From positions 54,336 to 118,335 of the forward strand of contig CAJTMJ010000006.1 in NCBI GenBank assembly GCA_910577335.1: a DNA stretch of 64,000 nt. The letters are read 5' to 3'. Each line of letters opens with the position of its first letter. Positions within the stretch are counted from its first letter, which is position 1. The DNA comes from an uncultured Duncaniella sp. (GTDB lineage Bacteria > Bacteroidota > Bacteroidia > Bacteroidales > Muribaculaceae). Positions 57,924-64,000 of the stretch are shown piece by piece. The position numbers were made by a program, and so were the translations under genes. The notes under the pieces are model-generated. The model worked only from the letters and a program-made list of their open reading frames with translations, had not been told where the DNA came from and did no database searches.

Positions 57924-58906
57924 TCTTTAGATATACCTGTCGTAATGTCAATCAGGTCATATTTTTTTGTCCCAAGACCTATCTGTTCGGCATAATCCAC
58001 AGTATGTGTGCCATGTCGGCTGGAGATGCGCTCAATCAGAGCCTTGTTGTCGTCGCCGTCTGTTGTTTTGTGGTTGAACACAAGATCAAGACAAGCCTGA
58101 TCAAGAGCCACAGGGTCGAGAGATGCAAGTATGCCTATATCTTTCATCTCAGGGGCATGGGGATGTCCGTCGCAGTCACAGTCAACCGAGAGGTTGTTCA
58201 TCACATTTATGTATATTATACCTTTTCTGTCTTTGAAATAATTGTGAACCGACTGGGCAGCTCCTGCCATTGATTCAAGAAATCCATCCTGTCCGTTTGT
58301 CGGAGTCTTGAAAGCATTGCTTGCATCGGAATATTTTCCGGCTGTGTGTATCAATGCCTTGCCGTCGGCTGATGCGACACCGATACTCTGATTTTTCAAG
58401 ACACCGCCGAATCCTCCCATTGCATGTCCTTTGAAATGCGCAAGGTTTATCATGAAATCATAGTTGGCAAGATGGCTTCCTACTAAGTTTTCAGAAAAGT
58501 ATGTTGTGTCCTGCATCGGAAGAGTCATACTTCCCTCAGCGTCCATAATATCTACGGTTGCTATTTTGCCGTATCCTCGCTCTTCTATTGCACGGAGATG
58601 CACTTCCGTGTTCGAACGGTTGCCCCCGTATGCTGTGTTACACTCTACAATTGTACCTTTGACATCCTTGACAAGCTTGCCGATAAGTTCGGGGCGTAGG
58701 TGATTGCTCTGCGCCGACTCACCTGTGCTGATTTTTACAGCTACATTACCTTCGGGTTTCACACCCAACGCTTTGAATATGTCAAGTAGTGATTCGGGGG
58801 TAATTTCTGATGTGAAATATACCTTTGCCGGTTCTGATTTGGTTTGTGCCATCCCGACCATGGCAGTCAGGCAAATTGCCAATGCTAATAATATCCGTTT
58901 TCTCAT
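57920..58906 (-). CDS. Exported DUF362 domain protein, coupled to the TonB-dependent receptor
   Basis: Start set at MRKRILLALAICLTAMVGMA (58906), which opens a signal peptide; a Met five codons earlier (58921) is possible. About 328 residues. The DUF362 core is clear: VAVKISTGESAQSNHLRPEL, NTAYGGNRSNTEVHLRAIEERG, INLAHFKGHAMGGFGGVLKN, and DIGILASLDPVALDQACLDLV. A metal-type motif, DCDCDGHPHAPEM, lies between (two Cys, two His). DUF362 proteins often occur with ferredoxin domains, absent here. Together with the receptor it may handle an iron or cofactor complex (inference). Confidence 0.8.
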   Translation of the reverse strand: MRKRILLALAICLTAMVGMAQTKSEPAKVYFTSEITPESLLDIFKALGVKPEGNVAVKISTGESAQSNHLRPELIGKLVKDVKGTIVECNTAYGGNRSNTEVHLRAIEERGYGKIATVDIMDAEGSMTLPMQDTTYFSENLVGSHLANYDFMINLAHFKGHAMGGFGGVLKNQSIGVASADGKALIHTAGKYSDASNAFKTPTNGQDGFLESMAGAAQSVHNYFKDRKGIIYINVMNNLSVDCDCDGHPHAPEMKDIGILASLDPVALDQACLDLVFNHKTTDGDDNKALIERISSRHGTHTVDYAEQIGLGTKKYDLIDITTGISKD

Positions 58907-58911
58907 AAATT

Positions 58912-59004
58912 TTGAATACATTTATTGAATATGCTTATTATCTGCTGAATATATCTATTGAATATAATTATACGTTAATATATTTATACGTTGAATATAT
59001 TTAT
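58912..59004. repeat. AT-rich degenerate tandem repeat in the DUF362 leader
   Basis: Six imperfect repeats of roughly 15-17 bp around the core TTGAATATAT (at about 58912, 58924, 58946, 58958, 58974 and 58991), including a more exact pair ATATATTTATACGTTGAATA and the neighbouring TATACGTTAATATATTTA. They lie between the presumed -7 box (59012-59019, minus strand) and the start codon, so they would be transcribed as leader RNA. Confidence 0.6.
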
Positions 59005-59171
59005 CCGAGTGCAAAATTAAATAAAATCCCGACATTAAACCTACCACTTTTCCTGCAAAACCTACCATTATTCAAAATGCTGATGAGTTATTATCGTATA
59101 TTTAAATGAAAGAGCTGTATGCGGTTGGAAGATAAATGATGGGTAAATCAAGGATTTTCAAGAAAAATGTG

Positions 59172-59179
59172 TAACTTTG
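59172..59179 (+). promoter_or_regulatory. -7 element of the barrel-protein gene
   Basis: TAACTTTG, 62 bp before the ATG at 59242. No good -33 box. Expected start near 59186. Confidence 0.45.
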
Positions 59180-59241
59180 TGGGTCTTATTGTAGGACATT
59201 GTAAAAATTTTTAAGATAGAAATAAAAATAAACAGCTAAAT

Positions 59242-59862
59242 ATGAAGCGTAAGTTTATCACATTTATTATGGCAATAGTCGCATTGTGCGCCGTGAATGA
59301 GGCTGATGCTCAGTTCCGTTGGGGTGTGACTGCCGGTGTTGATTTTAATAATATGAAGTTCAAGCAGGATCTGTTCACAGTCGATCAGGCTTTTGGCGAG
59401 TCAGCGGGTATTCATGCCGAAATGATGTTTCCCGGCATAGGCTTCGGACTTGACATGGGTCTGCGTTACGAACAGAGAGGTGCGACGCTTCACATGGGAG
59501 AAAAACTTCTTTGGGAATCACAGGGATATGGCAAAGAACGCCTATACGTGCATTACATAGACCTTCCGTTCCATTTGAAATTCAAATATACCCGTTTGCA
59601 GGGACTTGAGGATTATATAGCTCCTTTCGTGTACGGCGGTCCTACGTTTGCCATACAGGCAGGACACAGCAAGTGTGACGCTATTGATTTTTCAGGCGGC
59701 GAGATTGCCCTTACAGCCGGTGCCGGTTTCGAACTTTATAAGCGTTGGCAGATTGCAGCATCATACACATGGGGCATGACCTACGCTTTAAAGACTGTGC
59801 AGCTAAAAGATTTCAGCGCACGTAACCGCACATGGGACATCCGTGTCACATACTTCTTCTAA
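59242..59862 (+). CDS. Small outer-membrane beta-barrel protein (PorT-like family)
   Basis: 206 residues, signal peptide ending near ADAQ (about 24). The mature part is an eight-strand barrel pattern: FRWGVTAGVDFNNMKFKQ, GFGLDMGLRYEQRGATL, YVHYIDLPFHLKFKY, PFVYGGPTFAIQAG, and a last strand WDIRVTYFF ending in Phe, the outer-membrane assembly signal. It belongs to the PF13568-type family that includes PorT. Probably structural or a small channel. A terminator follows. Confidence 0.85.
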   Translation: MKRKFITFIMAIVALCAVNEADAQFRWGVTAGVDFNNMKFKQDLFTVDQAFGESAGIHAEMMFPGIGFGLDMGLRYEQRGATLHMGEKLLWESQGYGKERLYVHYIDLPFHLKFKYTRLQGLEDYIAPFVYGGPTFAIQAGHSKCDAIDFSGGEIALTAGAGFELYKRWQIAASYTWGMTYALKTVQLKDFSARNRTWDIRVTYFF

Positions 59863-59886
59863 CAATCAGTTATAGACATAAAAATA

Positions 59887-59918
59887 AGGAAAGGCATCCT
59901 GTCGAGGGTGCCTTTCCT
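59887..59918 (+). terminator. Intrinsic terminator between convergent genes
   Basis: Arms AGGAAAGGCA and TGCCTTTCCT, extended by CC/GG, then GTTTTG. It serves the barrel-protein gene and possibly, in reverse, the lipoprotein gene. Confidence 0.8.
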
Positions 59919-59937
59919 GTTTTGATATGTCAGTCTG

Positions 59938-60558
59938 TTATTCGTTTTGCGATTTATAAGATATGGCGTCGAGATAGTAGAACGACAGATACGGTTTCCC
60001 TTCCTTTTCCTGACGCTCGGCTATGCGGGCACGGTAATCAGCCATGCGGTCATTGAAAGCGGTTAGGTCTTTTTGTCCCTGTGCGGCACGTTCAGTGTCA
60101 CATCCGTCAGCGGCACGTGAAGCGAGTTCTGCGGATTTTTCACCCTGCTCGGCAGCAATTTTTTCAAGGCGTTCGGCATTTTCTTTCTCCATTTTCACGA
60201 TAGCGGCTTCATCGATGCGTTCCTCACGCAGTATACCGGTGACTTGGATAGGATGTCCTACAGTGGTCTTGGGGAACGGTTCTCCCATTATGGGATAAGC
60301 TTCGCATCTGAGCATAAGGCTGTCAGCCGAGCCGGCTACAAATGCTTTCTTGCCTCCGTGACGGCAGAGGTGAGAGCATACTCCGTCGATAACTATGGTG
60401 TCACCTACAAGTGAGTCAGGGTTGGCAAGCACCTCGTCCACTGTAACAGTGGCTATCGGCTGTGATTCCGAATTATCGGCACTCTTAGAATTTCCGCCGC
60501 ACGATACAAATCCCATGCATATTGCTATGAGAGATGTGATAAATAATGATTTCTTCAT
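59938..60558 (-). CDS. Lipoprotein with OB-fold-like domain and charged helical tail
   Basis: 206 residues. Lipobox MGFVSC (Cys20). Residues about 36-115 read like an OB fold (VDEVLANPDSLVGDTIVIDG, VCSHLCRHGGKKAFV, GHPIQVTGILREERID); CSHLCRHGGKK resembles metal-binding stretches seen in other periplasmic OB-fold proteins. Residues 118-190 are a charged, probably coiled-coil helix. Function unknown. It lies 10 bp downstream of the FAD oxidoreductase gene, hence likely in its operon. Confidence 0.6.
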   Translation of the reverse strand: MKKSLFITSLIAICMGFVSCGGNSKSADNSESQPIATVTVDEVLANPDSLVGDTIVIDGVCSHLCRHGGKKAFVAGSADSLMLRCEAYPIMGEPFPKTTVGHPIQVTGILREERIDEAAIVKMEKENAERLEKIAAEQGEKSAELASRAADGCDTERAAQGQKDLTAFNDRMADYRARIAERQEKEGKPYLSFYYLDAISYKSQNE

Positions 60559-60567
60559 TGATTGGTA

Positions 60568-62142
60568 TTATTGGTTATTGTATTGGTTAAGGTAATCGGC
60601 AACAGCTGATGCGGCTCTGTCGCCGTCAATTGCCGCAGAGACTATGCCGCCGGCATATCCCGCTCCCTCTCCGCAGGGGAAAAGACCTTTGAGTCTCAGA
60701 TGAGCCAGTGTCTCCGGGTCGCGCGGTATTCGCACAGGTGATGATGTGCGTGTTTCAGCTCCGATCAGCACCGCTTCGTTTGTGAGAAATCCTCTGTTCT
60801 TTTTATTAAAATCCTTAAATCCGGCTTGCAGGCGACGTGCTATCCCTTTTGGAAGCAGTTTGTCGATTCTTGCGGAATGGATACCGGGAGCGTATGATGT
60901 TGCCGGGAGCGAGGTTGATTGCTTGGAGTTAACAAAGTCAATCATGCGCTGTGCCGGAGCATTTTGGGTATGTCCTGCTTCTTCCCAAAAGTCTCTCTCG
61001 ATTTTCTCTTGAAAATGCATCATCTTCAGAGTGTTGTCATCGTCAATATCGGGGACATCCTCAGGTAAAATCTCCACTACCATCCCTGAATTAGCCCATT
61101 TGGTGCCACGGTTGGAGGGTGACATACCGTTGACCACCAATTGGCAATCGTCGCTTGCCGCAGGGATAATGAAACCTCCGGGGCACATGCAGAATGAGTA
61201 TACCCCACGTTCGTCCACACGGGTAAGCATGGTGTATTCGGCAGCGGGGAGATATTTCCCCCTCCCGTTTTTTGAATGGTAACGCAGACAGTCTATGAGA
61301 TGCTGTGGGTGTTCAAGACGCACACCTATGGCAAGCCCTTTAGGCTCCATCTCCACACCTTGGCTGCGAAGCATACGGTAGACATCGCGTGCGGAATGTC
61401 CTGTGGCAAGTATCACGGGACCATGAAATTCCTCTCCGGCAGCGGTGACCACACCTTCAACGGTGTCACCATTGATTATGAGTCCCGTCACACGTGTGTT
61501 GAACCTCACCTCTCCGCCACAACCTATTATGGTATTTCGCATCCCCTTTATCACGTCGGGAAGCTTATCGGTGCCGATATGCGGATGTGCGTCCACCAGT
61601 ATATCCTCGCTCGCTCCGTGCTGGGCGAATATGTTGAGAATCTTTTCTACCGACCCTCTTTTCTTGCTGCGGGTATATAGCTTGCCGTCGGAATAAGCAC
61701 CTGCACCGCCTTCTCCGAAGCAGTAATTGGAATCGGGATCAACGATATTTTCACGTGCGATATTAGCCATATCTTTACGGCGTGAGTCAACATCCTTACC
61801 TCTTTCAAGGATTATGGGGCGTAAGCCTGTTTCTATCAGACGTAATGCCGCAAACAGCCCTGCCGGACCGGCTCCGACGATTATAACCTGCTTCCCTTCA
61901 GCCACATTTCCGTAGCTTACAGGCTGGATCAAGGAGGTGTTTGCAGGCATCTCGTCAATATATGCTTTCACCGAGAGATTGACCATCACCTTACGTTGAC
62001 GGGCGTCGATGGAGCGACGTGTCACCGTGATATGCTTTATGCGATTGGCATCAATGCCTAATTTTGTCGAGACTGCAGCCATGAGAAGCATATTCTCATG
62101 GGCTGTGCGCGGGTCAACACGCAATTCTAAAATTTCTGTCAT
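60568..62142 (-). CDS. NAD(P)/FAD-dependent oxidoreductase (COG2509-type)
   Basis: Start set at MTEILELRVDPRTAHENM (62142), whose ATG overlaps the MATE stop by four bases; the frame runs to 62187 inside the MATE gene. About 524 residues. N-terminal domain about 1-85, then FAD motif VIIVGAGPAGLFAALRLIE, the GEGGAGAYSDGKLYTRS block, NAD-side VVTAAGEEFHGPVILATGHS and the closing GLFPCGEGAGYAGGIVSAAI DG. This family is widespread, and its physiological substrate is not known. The gene is coupled to the MATE exporter gene upstream and followed by the OB-fold lipoprotein. Confidence 0.9.
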   Translation of the reverse strand: MTEILELRVDPRTAHENMLLMAAVSTKLGIDANRIKHITVTRRSIDARQRKVMVNLSVKAYIDEMPANTSLIQPVSYGNVAEGKQVIIVGAGPAGLFAALRLIETGLRPIILERGKDVDSRRKDMANIARENIVDPDSNYCFGEGGAGAYSDGKLYTRSKKRGSVEKILNIFAQHGASEDILVDAHPHIGTDKLPDVIKGMRNTIIGCGGEVRFNTRVTGLIINGDTVEGVVTAAGEEFHGPVILATGHSARDVYRMLRSQGVEMEPKGLAIGVRLEHPQHLIDCLRYHSKNGRGKYLPAAEYTMLTRVDERGVYSFCMCPGGFIIPAASDDCQLVVNGMSPSNRGTKWANSGMVVEILPEDVPDIDDDNTLKMMHFQEKIERDFWEEAGHTQNAPAQRMIDFVNSKQSTSLPATSYAPGIHSARIDKLLPKGIARRLQAGFKDFNKKNRGFLTNEAVLIGAETRTSSPVRIPRDPETLAHLRLKGLFPCGEGAGYAGGIVSAAIDGDRAASAVADYLNQYNNQ

Positions 62143-63518
62143 AGCGCTGATTTTTCCATCTTTTTCATCACGTGTTTCATCCACCATCCTAAAGTGATGA
62201 TAGCCACGAAGAATGATATAATGTCAGAAGCTGCCATCGAAGCCCATACACCGTTTATACCCAATACCCTCGGCAAGAAAATAAGGAAGGGGATAAGGAA
62301 CAGCAATTGGCGGGTGAGTGAAAGGAAGATTGACATCTGAGGTTTCCCCACACTTTGGAAAAAGTTCTGGATGACTATCTGACAGCCCACCACCGGGTAG
62401 CAGATAAAATATATGCGGAAGCCTTCACGTGATATTTTTATAAGTGTTTCGTCAGTGGTGAAAAGTGAGCTAACAGTGTCAGGGAATATCTCGCTCACGA
62501 GCCATCCTACCACTGTTATAGCCACCCCTATCCATACGCCGAGACGCAGCGTCCTTTTCACACGGTCGAAATTACATGCGCCGATATTGTAACCTAAGAT
62601 AGGCTGCATACCCTGTGTGACGCCAAACACAATCATGACGAAGAACATTGTGGTACGGTTAAGTATGCCGTATGCTCCCACGGCAAGATTGCCGTCAACA
62701 CCTCCGTAATCGAGCAACGCACGGTTGATGAATATGACCACAGCACATGCGCACACATTCATGAGAAACGGTGAAAGACCGATTGCGTAGATGCGTTTTA
62801 TGATGCTCCATGTGAGCCAGCGGTTGTCACGTTTGAAGTGTATCGAACTGTCTTTCGACAGGAAGTGATAAAGCACCCATATAAATGCCGCAAACTGTCC
62901 GCAGATAGTGGCGATGGCAGCACCTTTGATACCCCATTTCAATGTGAAAATGAATATCGGGGCGAGTATCACATTGACCACGACTGAAAGCAGTGCCGAG
63001 ATCATAGCCTTCTTAGGGTAGCCCGTAGCTCGCATCAGGTTGTTCAGTCCGATGAATATGTAGGATATCGGTGTGCCATACAGTATCACCTTCATAAATT
63101 CCCTCGCATAGCCTATGGTCGCTTCAGTTGCACCGAAGAAGTATAGGATAGGGTCGAGAAACAGAAGTGTCAGTCCGCCGAACACCACAGAGTGGATCAC
63201 GGCAAGAGTAAACACATTGTTGACCACATCAGTGGCTCTGCTGTAGTTCTTCTGACCAAGGAATATGGAGCTTATCGTGGCACCTCCCGCCGCTATGAGC
63301 ATCACGAAAGCGGCTACAAGGTTCATGAGCGGGAAAGTAATGGCAAGCCCGGCGATAGCCATGGCTCCTACACCGCGACCGATGAATATACTATCTATTA
63401 TATTGTATAGCGATGTGGCGACACTTGCGATGATAGCCGGCACAGAGTATTGTGTCAACAATTTACCTATCGCCCGTTGCCCTAAATCCTCGGTGGATGA
63501 ACTTGCGGTGACTGCCAT
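62139..63518 (-). CDS. MATE family efflux transporter
   Basis: 459 residues with twelve hydrophobic segments and the MATE two-fold layout: QYSVPAIIASVATSLYNIID, AIAGLAITFPLMNLVAAFVM in the first half, QGMQPILGYNIGACNFDRVK and VGQIVIQNFFQSVGKPQMSI-like sequence in the second. It exports cationic drugs or metabolites with Na+ or H+. It is the first gene of the operon MATE - FAD oxidoreductase - lipoprotein; pairing an oxidoreductase and exporter may serve export of a redox-modified compound (inference). Confidence 0.92.
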   Translation of the reverse strand: MAVTASSSTEDLGQRAIGKLLTQYSVPAIIASVATSLYNIIDSIFIGRGVGAMAIAGLAITFPLMNLVAAFVMLIAAGGATISSIFLGQKNYSRATDVVNNVFTLAVIHSVVFGGLTLLFLDPILYFFGATEATIGYAREFMKVILYGTPISYIFIGLNNLMRATGYPKKAMISALLSVVVNVILAPIFIFTLKWGIKGAAIATICGQFAAFIWVLYHFLSKDSSIHFKRDNRWLTWSIIKRIYAIGLSPFLMNVCACAVVIFINRALLDYGGVDGNLAVGAYGILNRTTMFFVMIVFGVTQGMQPILGYNIGACNFDRVKRTLRLGVWIGVAITVVGWLVSEIFPDTVSSLFTTDETLIKISREGFRIYFICYPVVGCQIVIQNFFQSVGKPQMSIFLSLTRQLLFLIPFLIFLPRVLGINGVWASMAASDIISFFVAIITLGWWMKHVMKKMEKSAL

Positions 63519-63696
63519 CTATTAAACTTTATTAATTTCGTAATCAAACCCTATGGAATCTATTCCCGCTCGAAAAATCAGCCTGAATCAGTTCCATAAA
63601 GGATATATACCGTATGCAAAATTAACAACTTTACGGCATACCTTTTGTAATTGTAAAAATTATTTAACAAAAAAGTTCAGAATGGAGATAAATTTG

Positions 63697-63704
63697 TACT
63701 TTTG
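63697..63704 (+). promoter_or_regulatory. -7 element of the MFS transporter gene
   Basis: TACTTTTG, 42 bp before the ATG at 63747. The -33 region is weak. Confidence 0.4.
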
Positions 63705-63746
63705 CGCCCGAATTGCTCCGGGTAGTGCGGAGCATGGATGAAATGC

Positions 63747-64000
63747 ATGATGGAAACAAACAGCAACGCACATATATCGATTTCTGAGGATAAACTTTCG
63801 GATGAAGTAAAGAAAGAGGGGAAAGAGAAGCTATGGAATGCCAATTATTGCAAGGCTATGGTGGGTAATTTCATGTTGTTTTTCTCGTTCTATCTGCTCA
63901 CTCCGCTTTTGCCGATCTATCTTGACTCTCAGTTTTCGGCTGACAAGGAGGGTGTTGCAGAACTCCCTTTGTTAAAGCTTTTGAGAATTGAATATTTTGA
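63747..64000 (+). CDS. MFS transporter, N-terminal fragment (runs off the window)
   Basis: ATG at 63747 (a second follows at 63750) opens a frame that continues to the last base, 84 codons. Residues 29-63 (LWNANYCKAMVGNFMLFFSF, YLLTPLLPIYLDSQF) are the first helix of a major facilitator of the type common in Bacteroidetes. After ADK (residue 67) the expected IG..L..Y continuation is replaced by EGVAELPLLKLLRIEYF, which is not membrane-like; the DNA from about 63948 resembles the end of an insertion sequence. The gene may therefore be interrupted. Confidence 0.65.
   Translation, partial: MMETNSNAHISISEDKLSDEVKKEGKEKLWNANYCKAMVGNFMLFFSFYLLTPLLPIYLDSQFSADKEGVAELPLLKLLRIEYF
63948..64000. mobile_element. 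Possible insertion-sequence end inside the MFS gene (partial)
   Basis: From about 63948 the sequence GAGGGTGTTGCAGAACTCCC breaks the MFS homology. Terminal repeats of several Bacteroides insertion sequences begin with GGxTGTTGCAxAAxTC-like bases, so this may be such an end. Only 53 bases are visible; the rest of the element would be outside the window. Confidence 0.3.

Overview
The window reads as one contig of a Bacteroidales chromosome, probably a gut member of the Muribaculaceae (S24-7). Reasons: many promoter boxes fit the Bacteroidetes primary-sigma pattern TTTG then TAnnTTTG, mostly without Shine-Dalgarno sequences; there are DUF4369-TlpA thioredoxin proteins, TonB-dependent receptors, a B. 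subtilis-type sdhCAB/frdCAB operon, a His-type PepD and a tandem-CBM20 amylomaltase. The family-level placement is inference. No rRNA, tRNA or CRISPR array was seen.

Layout. 0-6 kb: 3' end of dxs, the trkA-trkH potassium uptake pair, a porin-like barrel protein and a Gate-domain membrane protein. 6-15 kb: N-acetylmuramidase, pepD, a 57-aa membrane protein, a Skp/OmpH-like lipoprotein, an ECF sigma factor, a 769-bp gene-free stretch with a 9-bp repeat array, then sdhCAB. 15-18 kb: plsC and groESL; groESL has a sigma-54 type -24/-12 promoter preceded by two related palindromes. 18-28.5 kb: a TPR signalling lipoprotein, an outer-membrane receptor gene broken by a 10-bp tandem duplication, a TlpA lipoprotein, a TIGR02757 protein, malQ and a second TlpA protein. 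28.7-36.7 kb is an accessory island of redox and small-molecule enzymes (CMD-cupin, quinone reductase, flavodoxin, reductase, acetyltransferase, hydrolase, AraC regulator), several of them frameshifted or truncated. It ends in a three-gene cassette, XRE regulator / DUF3990 ART-fold protein / DUF3791, that looks like a toxin-antitoxin system with its own operator. A 194-bp element with perfect 21-bp terminal inverted repeats follows.

37-48 kb: M16 protease, a His/Asp-tailed secreted protein, a PD-(D/E)XK nuclease coupled to mazG, grpE-dnaJ, ispE and dnaB divergently transcribed, and a secreted leucine-rich-repeat protein. 48-55 kb: a gumN-ABC-GntR operon, maf, an ATP-grasp-like protein and an AlbA/Schlafen-type regulator with an in-frame 12-bp repeat. 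55-64 kb: a C1 peptidase, a DUF362-TonB receptor pair, a small barrel protein, an OB-fold-like lipoprotein, an FAD oxidoreductase coupled to a MATE exporter, and the first codons of an MFS transporter that may be interrupted by an insertion sequence at the window edge.

Most of the content is core metabolism and envelope biology. The best leads for something not fully described are the XRE-ART-DUF3791 cassette, the sigma-54/palindrome architecture in front of groESL, and the long-hairpin element with its short relative near mazG.
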